DNA of 64,000 nt, from assembly GCA_024640305.1 (NCBI GenBank), contig JAHEFG010000045.1, positions 50,748-114,747 on the forward strand, given 5' to 3'. Below are positions 57,846 to 64,000 of this stretch, in pieces; positions within the stretch are counted from its first letter, which is position 1; each line of letters begins with the position of its first letter. Source of the DNA: Gammaproteobacteria bacterium (lineage in GTDB: Bacteria; Pseudomonadota; Gammaproteobacteria; Steroidobacterales; Woeseiaceae). A program made the position numbers and the translations under genes. The notes under the pieces were generated by a model. It was not told the origin of the DNA. It did not search any database and saw nothing but the letters and a program-made list of their open reading frames with translations.

Positions 57846-58307
57846 CTATTCCTTAAAGAAGTACATCCCGAGTATTTCGGCAACACAGGCGGGTTTTCGC
57901 TCGCCCTCGACTTCAATCTTGACTTCGGACGACAGTAACAGCGCACCAGCTCGGCGGCGCGCCTGCAGGATCGTTGCTCTCCCACGAACCCTGGCACCGA
58001 CAGGAACCGGCGTGTAGAACCGCACCTTGTTAGCCCCAAAATTGATGGCGCGCGCAAGATTCTCGAACTGCAAAAAGCTGTTCGACATCCCCGGAATCAG
58101 CGAGAGGGTCAGGTAACCGTGCGCGATTGTCTTGCCGTCCGGCATTTCTTTTGCAGCACGATCGGTATCGACGTGAATCCACTGATAGTCTGCCGTCGCT
58201 TCCGCAAACTGATCGATGCGAGTTTGATCGATTATCACCCATTCAGACAGGCCGATTTCCTCGCCTTCCATCGAGCTGGCATCTTCTATGGATGTAATTA
58301 CACGCAT
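57846..58307 (-). CDS. MaoC-family (R)-specific enoyl-CoA hydratase
   Basis: A 153-residue single-hotdog hydratase. The hydratase-2 motif is DQFAEATADYQWIHVDTDRA (Asp and His dyad) and IAHGYLTLSLIP follows. It hydrates trans-2-enoyl-CoA to (R)-3-hydroxyacyl-CoA. ATG 58307 gives MRVITSIEDAS; the longer frame has an unlikely extension. Convergent with the cysteine synthase fusion. Confidence 0.88.
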   Translation of the reverse strand: MRVITSIEDASSMEGEEIGLSEWVIIDQTRIDQFAEATADYQWIHVDTDRAAKEMPDGKTIAHGYLTLSLIPGMSNSFLQFENLARAINFGANKVRFYTPVPVGARVRGRATILQARRRAGALLLSSEVKIEVEGERKPACVAEILGMYFFKE

Positions 58308-58356
58308 GATTGTGTTGTAGATACACAGTTGCTTGTGCCGCTGCAAGTGTTACGAG

Positions 58357-58385
58357 CCGACATTTTCTGCTAGCGACGCTAGAAT
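58357..58385 (+). promoter_or_regulatory. Candidate promoter of mocA
   Basis: CCGACA (58357-58362), a 17-bp spacer and TAGAAT (58380-58385). The start point would fall around 58391-58393, two to four bases before the GTG start codon, so the mRNA would be essentially leaderless. Confidence 0.45.
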
Positions 58386-58394
58386 GGCACCACT

Positions 58395-58991
58395 GTGCTT
58401 AGCCCCCGGACATCAGACATCGTCGCACTTGTACTGGCAGCAGGCAGTGCCAAACGCTTCGGTGCGAGCAAACAGCTGGCTGAATTCGACGGCAGACCGC
58501 TCTCCAGGCGCGCACTGCAGGCTGCGACCGAAGTTTTCGGCGCGCGAACAGTGCTCGTCGTCGGTCATGATTGGCAAGCGGTTACCCGATCTTGCAGTCC
58601 GCTCCCGGGATTTCTGATCATGAATGATTTCTATCAACGCGGCCTCGGTTCGTCCATAGCCTGCGCCACGAGATCTGTGCGGCACACGGCGCAGGCCGTC
58701 ATTGTGATTCTGGCGGATCAACCGTTAGTCACTGCAGATCATCTAAGAAACCTGCGAGATAACTGGTCAGGCTCTGATGAGGAAATTGTGGCGACGCGCT
58801 TCGGGGATACGGCCGGGGCTCCGGTACTGTTTCCAGGTAGCTGCTTCGATGATCTTGCAGCACTTAAGCGTGACAAGGGCGGACAACATCTTCTGGACGA
58901 CGAGCGTTTTACCGTCAGAAATATCGTATTTGAACCCGCGTCGGTCGACATCGATACACGGGCAGATCTGGATCGCCTTATTGGCGGTTAG
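58395..58991 (+). CDS. mocA: Molybdenum cofactor cytidylyltransferase (MocA-like)
   Basis: A 198-residue nucleotidyltransferase that makes molybdopterin cytosine dinucleotide for xanthine-oxidase-family enzymes. It has LAAGSAKRFGASKQL (nucleotide loop), GLGSSIACA, ILADQPLVT and GAPVLFP. GTG start. It ends overlapping the convergent moaE stop by 4 bp and sits beside the general moa/mob operon, although no xanthine/aldehyde oxidase gene is in the window. Confidence 0.85.
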   Translation: MLSPRTSDIVALVLAAGSAKRFGASKQLAEFDGRPLSRRALQAATEVFGARTVLVVGHDWQAVTRSCSPLPGFLIMNDFYQRGLGSSIACATRSVRHTAQAVIVILADQPLVTADHLRNLRDNWSGSDEEIVATRFGDTAGAPVLFPGSCFDDLAALKRDKGGQHLLDDERFTVRNIVFEPASVDIDTRADLDRLIGG

Positions 58992-59425
58992 GCGTGCGAC
59001 CCACAACGCTCGCAGTTGACCCAGCCTGAATGGCCGTCGGCATAGTGTTCTTTCTTCCAGATAGGCAGCCGAATCTTGATCTGATCGATGATGTAGCGGC
59101 AAGCCAGGAAAGCTTCGTCACGATGCGGCGAAGATACGCCTACCCAGACTGCACATTCGCCAATCTCCAGGAGACCGATGCGATGCACGCAGTGGGCGTG
59201 CAGATGCGGAAACCTGTCCTGCGCTTCTGTGAGAATCGACCTGCCCTCTGTCAGAGCGAGTGGCTCGTATGCCTCGTATTCAAGGCGAAGTACCGAATGG
59301 CCTTCATTCTCGTTACGTATCCAGCCTTCAAAACTCGTGAAGGCGCCGGCACCCGGATCGAAAAGTGTCCTGCGCAGCAAGTCCGGATCGATGACATCAC
59401 TTGTAATCGAAATCACGTTAGCCAC
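58988..59425 (-). CDS. moaE: Molybdopterin synthase catalytic subunit
   Basis: 145 residues. With MoaD it inserts two sulfurs into cyclic pyranopterin monophosphate. The typical motifs are FEGWIRNENEGHSVLRLEYEAYE and the C-terminal IWKKEHYADG with the active lysines. GTG start overlapping the moaD stop by 8 bp. Contains a family-like HRIGLLEIGE segment. Confidence 0.95.
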   Translation of the reverse strand: MANVISITSDVIDPDLLRRTLFDPGAGAFTSFEGWIRNENEGHSVLRLEYEAYEPLALTEGRSILTEAQDRFPHLHAHCVHRIGLLEIGECAVWVGVSSPHRDEAFLACRYIIDQIKIRLPIWKKEHYADGHSGWVNCERCGSHA

Positions 59426-59660
59426 CAGCTACTGGCGGAAACAACAACACCGTATCGCCATCATTTACCGGCGAGTCCCAATCGGCCATGACATCGTTGA
59501 TAGCAACCTTGCAATGCCCGCTTGGCTCAGCAGAACCGTGCCTGTCGCGCGTCGCCACGAAGACATCCACAGCGGATTGCGCATCGAGCGTCAGCGTCTC
59601 TTCATCCAGACCCGCATGTTCCCGAAACACGGCAAAATAACGCACCGTAATGGTCTTCAT
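59418..59660 (-). CDS. moaD: Molybdopterin synthase sulfur carrier subunit
   Basis: An 80-residue ubiquitin-like protein ending in VAGG, the C-terminal Gly-Gly that is thiocarboxylated by MoeB. ATG overlaps the mobA stop by 4 bp. The pattern FPPVAGG is diagnostic. Confidence 0.93.
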   Translation of the reverse strand: MKTITVRYFAVFREHAGLDEETLTLDAQSAVDVFVATRDRHGSAEPSGHCKVAINDVMADWDSPVNDGDTVLLFPPVAGG

Positions 59661-60247
59661 GATGCGACCTCGAGAACACTGCTGGCAAGATCATCCGGTG
59701 TATTGATATTGTCGAGCGCAACCGGGTTGGGCTGCTCGAGAAGCAGTGTGTCCGAACGTATGAGCATCTTGCGAGGGCATACGATGCCATCGTCTACAAA
59801 CTGTCGAATAATCGCATCGCTACCGCACCGGTAAAGCGCACAGAGCGGTTCCGGCAAACCATCGTGATTGCTCTTGTATGCCGTAAATAGTTGTTTTTGC
59901 TTGGCATTTTGAACGAGGAAGGACAAGGTTGCTGCGTCAATATTGGGCAGATCACATGCGACAACCAGCCAATCTACCCGCGGGTGCGCATCCATTGCCG
60001 ACAAAATGCCAGCGATAGGGCCGATACCGCTATAACGGTCGACGATATTTTCAAACCGGCTGCGCTCCGGATCGTCCTGTTGCTCCTGCCGCGACGAAAC
60101 ATATACCCGTTCGGTGACACGTTCGAGCAACGCAGCAATGTGTGCGAGCTGGCTGCGCCCGTCACGAATGAGCAGCGCTTTGTCGCGACCCATGCGGCGG
60201 CTTTCGCCGCCAGCAAGCACTAGACCGTACATTGCGTCAGTCGTCAC
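59657..60247 (-). CDS. mobA: Molybdenum cofactor guanylyltransferase
   Basis: A 196-residue nucleotidyltransferase attaching GMP to molybdopterin for DMSO-reductase-type enzymes. Motifs are LVLAGGESRRMGRDKALL and VVACDLPNIDAAT. GTG 60247 is preferred (AGGA 8 nt upstream), overlapping the moaC end by 11 bp; ATG 60232 is the alternative. The organism therefore has both guanylyl (mobA) and cytidylyl (mocA) branches. Confidence 0.92.
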   Translation of the reverse strand: MTTDAMYGLVLAGGESRRMGRDKALLIRDGRSQLAHIAALLERVTERVYVSSRQEQQDDPERSRFENIVDRYSGIGPIAGILSAMDAHPRVDWLVVACDLPNIDAATLSFLVQNAKQKQLFTAYKSNHDGLPEPLCALYRCGSDAIIRQFVDDGIVCPRKMLIRSDTLLLEQPNPVALDNINTPDDLASSVLEVAS

Positions 60248-60713
60248 GATAAAAATCCTGCTTGCCGCCGGTTTTCGAAATCAATCGTGTTTCACCAATA
60301 ACAATGTCATGAGACATTGCCTTGCACATGTCGTATATCGTGAGCGCCGCGATTGACGCACCGGTTAATGCCTCCATTTCGACGCCGGTCTTGTGATGCA
60401 CCTTGCACCGGCAGTCAACGACTGCCTGCTGGCCAGTAACATCAATTGTTATTTTGCATTTCTCGAGGCCAAGCGGATGACAAAACGGAATTAGCTCGTG
60501 GGTTCTTTTCGCAGCCATCACACCGGCGATGATTGCCGTTGCAAATACGGGGCCTTTTTTTGTTGCTATGTCGTCGCCGTCGAGTGCCGCAAGAACCTCT
60601 GTCGGCAACCTTACAATCGCACGAGCATGAGCTTCGCGATCAGTCACCGCCTTGTCACTGACGTCAACCATCGTCGGTCTATTCTGCTCGTCTACATGGC
60701 TTAGTTTGCTCAT
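60237..60713 (-). CDS. moaC: Cyclic pyranopterin monophosphate synthase accessory protein MoaC
   Basis: A 158-residue protein that rearranges the GTP-derived MoaA product to cyclic pyranopterin monophosphate. Motifs FCHPLGLEKCKI, HHKTGVEMEALTGAS and the C-terminal LISKTGGKQDF are all present. Start codon abuts the moaA stop with no gap. Confidence 0.96.
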   Translation of the reverse strand: MSKLSHVDEQNRPTMVDVSDKAVTDREAHARAIVRLPTEVLAALDGDDIATKKGPVFATAIIAGVMAAKRTHELIPFCHPLGLEKCKITIDVTGQQAVVDCRCKVHHKTGVEMEALTGASIAALTIYDMCKAMSHDIVIGETRLISKTGGKQDFYRDD

Positions 60714-61784
60714 TTATCCACCAATCCTGTACATCTCGACTTTGCTTAACGCGTGATGTTCCGCGACATCCGGCCGGCGCAATTCGCTGTAGCGGTCCGC
60801 CCTCTGCAGCCATATTCGCGACAGTATGTCGCCCAATTCGTCATCGTCGGCACCGTTGCGAATCGGCTCTCGCAGATCCGTACCTTGCGTCGCGAACAGG
60901 CAAGTATAAAGCACGCCGTCTGCCGATAAACGCGCCCGACTGCAACTGCCGCAAAAAGCTTCGGTTACCGAGGAAATGAAACCGATTTCCCCGGCGCCGT
61001 CAACGTAGGCATAGCGACGGGCAACCTCGCCAGGATAATTGCGCCCGACTGGCGTCACGGGCCAGCGCTCCTGCACTCTCTCGAGCAGTTCCCTGGACGG
61101 TACTACCTGTTCCATACGCCAGCCATTGCGGTTACCAACATCCATGAACTCAATCAGCCGCACGATGTGCCCTGACCCCCTGAAATGTTCGAGCAAATCC
61201 AGCACGGTGTGGTCGTTAACACCCCGCTCCACTACGACGTTGATCTTGATTGGCGATAAACCCGCCTTCTCGGCGGCTTCTATGCCGGCCAGCACAGTTG
61301 TCAGGTTACCGCGACCACCGCTCATGGTCCTGAACACATCTTCGTCGAGGCTATCGAGGCTTATAGTGACCCGATGCAAACCCGCATCGGCCAGGGCACC
61401 GGCAAGTGGCGCCAGCAGGGTGGCGTTTGTGGTCAACGCAAGATCGTCGACGCCCGGTAATCCGGACAGCCCTTTTACAAGCTCCGGCAGCTTCTTGTCG
61501 AGCAGCGGCTCGCCGCCGGTGAGCCTGATCTTCGACACGCCCAGCCCACTTGCCACACGTGCCACCATGAGCATTTCGTCATGGGTCAGTCGCTGCGCCC
61601 TGGTCAGGAACTCGTAGTCTGCGTGAAATTCGGTCTCGGGCATGCAGTATGGACACCTGAAATTGCAGCGATCAAGCAGCGATATGCGCAAATCGTGCAA
61701 GGGGCGATCAAGGGCATCCAGCGTCCGCGTCGATTCACGCGATATCGGGTCATCAGCTTTCGAGTGCGAAGTCATGCCGTGCAT
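60714..61784 (-). CDS. moaA: GTP 3',8-cyclase MoaA
   Basis: About 356 residues, a radical SAM enzyme for the first step of molybdopterin synthesis. N-terminal cluster RCNFRCPYC, SAM loop LTGGEPLLD, and C-terminal cluster FCGSCSRARL with a third cysteine in LYTCLFAT. The product ends in RIGG, the functional Gly-Gly tail. The start is uncertain (ATG 61784 or 61775). Upstream in-frame codons at 61850 and 61835 lie at or above the predicted promoter start point and are unlikely. First gene of moaA-moaC-mobA-moaD-moaE. Confidence 0.94.
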   Translation of the reverse strand: MHGMTSHSKADDPISRESTRTLDALDRPLHDLRISLLDRCNFRCPYCMPETEFHADYEFLTRAQRLTHDEMLMVARVASGLGVSKIRLTGGEPLLDKKLPELVKGLSGLPGVDDLALTTNATLLAPLAGALADAGLHRVTISLDSLDEDVFRTMSGGRGNLTTVLAGIEAAEKAGLSPIKINVVVERGVNDHTVLDLLEHFRGSGHIVRLIEFMDVGNRNGWRMEQVVPSRELLERVQERWPVTPVGRNYPGEVARRYAYVDGAGEIGFISSVTEAFCGSCSRARLSADGVLYTCLFATQGTDLREPIRNGADDDELGDILSRIWLQRADRYSELRRPDVAEHHALSKVEMYRIGG

Positions 61785-61836
61785 TCTGCCCGATCTCGAG
61801 CCGTTGTTCTTTATTTTGATGCATGTTTGCTGCATG

Positions 61837-61864
61837 ATTATGCGCCGCACGAAACCGCCAACAA
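61837..61864 (-). promoter_or_regulatory. Candidate promoter of the moaA operon
   Basis: Minus-strand TTGTTG (61864-61859) and CATAAT (61842-61837) with a 16-bp spacer. The leader to the ATG would be about 45 nt. This is too short for a full Moco riboswitch. Confidence 0.5.
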
Positions 61865-61873
61865 GGTATCTCG

Positions 61874-63076
61874 ATGCACTTAACGTTCACTGAGAAAGAG
61901 CTCGAGTTTCGTGACGATGTCCGAGCCTTCTTGCGCGATCAGCTTCCAGACGATATTGCGAAAAAACAATCGCAAGGCATTCAACTTGAGCGTAACGACT
62001 TTGTACGCTTTCAAAAAGCGTTGTACGAGAACGGCTGGGCGGGCGTCAATTGGCCCGTGGAGTACGGCGGGACCGGCTGGAACTCGATCCAGCAGTATAT
62101 CTTCGCGACAGAGATGGCCAATGCCGATGCACCCATCATTATTCCTTTCGGCCTGGGCATGGTCGGCCCTGTTATCTACACCTTCGGAAATGACACCCAA
62201 AAACAGCGCTTCCTGCCCGATATTCTTGCCAGCGACGTGTGGTGGTGCCAGGGCTATTCAGAGCCAAATGCCGGCTCCGATCTGGCCTCGCTCAAAACCA
62301 AGGCTGACTTGAATGGCGACCACTACGTCGTCAATGGCACAAAGACCTGGACCACACTCGGGCAACACGCGGACTGGATTTTTTGCCTGGTCAGAACCAG
62401 CTCAGATGTTGCACGCCGGCAAGAAGGCATCAGCTTCCTGCTGATTGATATGAGCTCACCCGGCGTCACGGTTACCCCAATTATCACGATCGAGGGTGAC
62501 CACGAGGTCAACGAAGTTCATTTCGACAACGTCAAAGTGCCTGTCGAAAACCTCGTCGGCGAAGAAGGTAAAGGCTGGACGTATGGCAAAGTGCTGCTGC
62601 AACACGAGCGCACTGGCACAGCAGGAGTGGCACGGACGAACTACCGGTTGCAGCAATTACGCGACCAGGCTGGCCGTTCCATACGCGGCGCGACGCCGCT
62701 GCTCGAGGATCGAAACTTCATGCGCAAGCTCGCCGCAACCGAGGTCGAACTCAAGGCGCTCGAATTTACGGAGCTGCGCACGCTTGCGGCCGTATCCTCC
62801 GGGAAAGCGCCCGGACCCGAGTCATCGATTCTCAAGATGAAGGGTACAGAACTGCAGCAAGCGACGGATGCTCTGTACGTCGAAGCGGCAGGGTATTACG
62901 CCCTGCCTTATGTGCCCGATCAATACGTGCTCGACTTTCCGAAAGATGACCGCATCGGCGAAGGCGCGGAAACCACATCTGCTCTGCGCTATTTCAATTT
63001 CCGCAAGGCGTCGATTTACGGCGGTTCCAATGAGATCCAGAAAAACATTATCGCCAAGCATGTGCTTGGTCTGTAA
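61874..63076 (+). CDS. Acyl-CoA dehydrogenase, PimC-like large subunit
   Basis: A 400-residue FAD flavoenzyme that introduces a trans-2 double bond into acyl-CoA. Family motifs are WWCQGYSEPNAGSDLASLKT, NGTKTWTT, HEVNEVHFDNVKVP and IYGGSNEIQKNI near the end. Overall it closely recalls PimC of Rhodopseudomonas palustris, the large subunit of a dicarboxylyl-CoA dehydrogenase. ATG with AAGG upstream. The next gene, 12 bp on, is a second, different dehydrogenase, as in pimCD. The real substrate is not determined. Confidence 0.87.
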   Translation: MHLTFTEKELEFRDDVRAFLRDQLPDDIAKKQSQGIQLERNDFVRFQKALYENGWAGVNWPVEYGGTGWNSIQQYIFATEMANADAPIIIPFGLGMVGPVIYTFGNDTQKQRFLPDILASDVWWCQGYSEPNAGSDLASLKTKADLNGDHYVVNGTKTWTTLGQHADWIFCLVRTSSDVARRQEGISFLLIDMSSPGVTVTPIITIEGDHEVNEVHFDNVKVPVENLVGEEGKGWTYGKVLLQHERTGTAGVARTNYRLQQLRDQAGRSIRGATPLLEDRNFMRKLAATEVELKALEFTELRTLAAVSSGKAPGPESSILKMKGTELQQATDALYVEAAGYYALPYVPDQYVLDFPKDDRIGEGAETTSALRYFNFRKASIYGGSNEIQKNIIAKHVLGL

Positions 63077-63088
63077 GAGCCGCCGAAG

Positions 63089-64000
63089 ATGGATTTTTCA
63101 CTAACAGAAATTCAATCAATGCTCGCCGACAGTGTTGCGAAGTTCATCAGTAACGACTATGACTTCGAAACACGGCAAAAATATGCGAGCAGCGAACTCG
63201 GTTACAGCGCAGACGCCTGGCAGACTTTTTCGGACCTTGGCTGGACTGCAGTTTCTCTGAGCGAGGAGGATGGCGGTTTCGACGGCGGGCCCGTCGAAAC
63301 GATGATCCTGATGCAGCAATTCGGGCGCGGGCTCGTTGTTGAACCGTATCTTGCGAACATAATTCTGGCCGCCGGCATATTGCGGCGATCAGCAACCGAA
63401 TTGCAGAAGACCAAGTGGCTGCATCCGGTGGTTAGTGGTGAATTACAGGCTGCACTCGCATTTGTTGAACCACAAAGTGGTTACGATATCGCCAATATTG
63501 AGACAACCGCGCAAGCCGATGGCGACGTTTGGGTCTTGAATGGCACCAAGGGTGTTGTACTCAACGGTGGCAATGCCGGGCTGCTGATTATTCCGGCCCG
63601 CACGTCTGGAGGCAGCACATCACAGGATGGCATCTCTCTTTTCGCCGTAGGCGGCATGTCGGATGGTGTTTCTGTTCGCGCATACCCGACGGTTGACGGA
63701 CACCGGGCCGCCGAGATTTCACTGCACAATGTGAAGGTTGACGGCGATGCAGTTCTGGGTGCAATCGGCAATGCTTATACGACACTGCAAGCCACCGTCG
63801 ACGAAGCGACGCTCGCCATCTGTGCCGAAGCGGTCGGGATCATGCAGAGCCTTACAGACAAGACAGTTGAGTACGCCAAGAATCGTATTCAGTTTGGTGT
63901 TCCAATTGGAAGTTTCCAGGCCCTGCAGCATCGTATGGTCGATATGCTAACGGCCTGCGAACAAAGCTACTCGCTCTTAATCTGGGCAACCATGGAAAAT
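63089..64000 (+). CDS. Acyl-CoA dehydrogenase, PimD-like small subunit (partial at window end)
   Basis: 304 codons are visible from ATG 63089 and the frame is open to the last base, so the C-terminus is cut. Sequence elements are LGWTAVSLSEEDGGFDGG, NGTKGVVLNGG and EYAKNRIQFGVPIGSFQALQHRMVDM, typical of acyl-CoA dehydrogenases. It pairs with the upstream PimC-like gene and probably forms a heteromer. Whether this subunit keeps its catalytic base is only partly visible. Confidence 0.85.
   Translation, partial: MDFSLTEIQSMLADSVAKFISNDYDFETRQKYASSELGYSADAWQTFSDLGWTAVSLSEEDGGFDGGPVETMILMQQFGRGLVVEPYLANIILAAGILRRSATELQKTKWLHPVVSGELQAALAFVEPQSGYDIANIETTAQADGDVWVLNGTKGVVLNGGNAGLLIIPARTSGGSTSQDGISLFAVGGMSDGVSVRAYPTVDGHRAAEISLHNVKVDGDAVLGAIGNAYTTLQATVDEATLAICAEAVGIMQSLTDKTVEYAKNRIQFGVPIGSFQALQHRMVDMLTACEQSYSLLIWATMEN

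Noticed and set aside
61835..61850. Upstream starts of moaA giving up to 22 extra residues
   Set aside because: They fall at or upstream of the predicted transcript start, and the extra residues are unlike MoaA N-termini.

Overview
The window looks like a chromosomal segment of a gammaproteobacterium. GC content is moderately high (mid-50s by eye). Gene order over the first 20 kb strongly resembles the Escherichia coli suhB-trmJ-isc-ndk-rlmN-rodZ-hisS-yfgM-bamB-der-xseA-guaB-guaA-tadA-mltF neighbourhood. Several genes (a Xanthomonas-like serine O-succinyltransferase, a 180-kDa-type NAD glutamate dehydrogenase, a PilF lipoprotein beside RodZ, an AlkK-type ligase, a large TonB receptor) point to a free-living aerobic lineage near Xanthomonadales or marine Woeseia-like bacteria. 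That placement is inference. Coding density is very high, no gap exceeds about 190 bp, and I see no insertion sequence, prophage, CRISPR array or rRNA. There is one tRNA, Leu(CAA).

Layout. 1-20 kb holds a cell-wall lytic enzyme (mltF, cut by the window edge), tadA, guanine nucleotide synthesis (guaA, guaB), xseA with an M23 endopeptidase, and a serine/homoserine acyltransferase with a DUF6090-like membrane gene. It continues with a long minus-strand run: trmJ, iscS, a degenerate iscU-like gene, iscA, ndk, rlmN, pilF, rodZ, hisS, yfgM, bamB, der. suhB is divergent. 20-27.5 kb holds queA-tgt-yajC-secD-secF and a three-gene ECF sigma / putative anti-sigma / double-PDZ operon. 27.6-31.2 kb holds tRNA-Leu, a CPBP membrane protease, a Nudix hydrolase, and xerD-dsbC. 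31.4-38.2 kb holds plsC, a thiolase, an HSD10-like dehydrogenase, ETF-ubiquinone oxidoreductase, zapE, a MarR regulator and tryptophan 2,3-dioxygenase. 38.2-45 kb holds the giant glutamate dehydrogenase, gpmA and a globin-coupled diguanylate cyclase.

45-58.3 kb is the most accessory-looking part. It has an acyltransferase-3 protein; a minus-strand set of AlkK-type acyl-CoA ligase, a catalytically degenerate SDR, TesB thioesterase, an ABM-like protein and a POT peptide transporter; and a divergent TonB receptor followed by an M49-like metallopeptidase. A cysteine synthase-glutaredoxin fusion and a MaoC-type hydratase complete it. 58.4-64 kb holds mocA, the moaA-moaC-mobA-moaD-moaE molybdopterin operon and a PimC/PimD-like acyl-CoA dehydrogenase pair (the second is cut by the window end).

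Themes. Acyl-CoA oxidation genes (ligase, dehydrogenases, hydratase, dehydrogenase, thiolase, ETF-QO) are scattered but complementary. The serine O-succinyltransferase candidate and the cysteine synthase-glutaredoxin fusion could be two halves of a succinylserine route to cysteine. Peptide use is suggested by the TonB receptor, M49-like peptidase and POT transporter. The most promising unexplained signals are: a nine-G run between a TonB-receptor promoter and its start codon; a strong terminator abutting the ribosome-binding site of the next gene; a perfect palindrome over the glutamate dehydrogenase promoter near a MarR gene; a 12-bp perfect hairpin against the queA start codon; and an IscU-like protein that has lost most cluster ligands.
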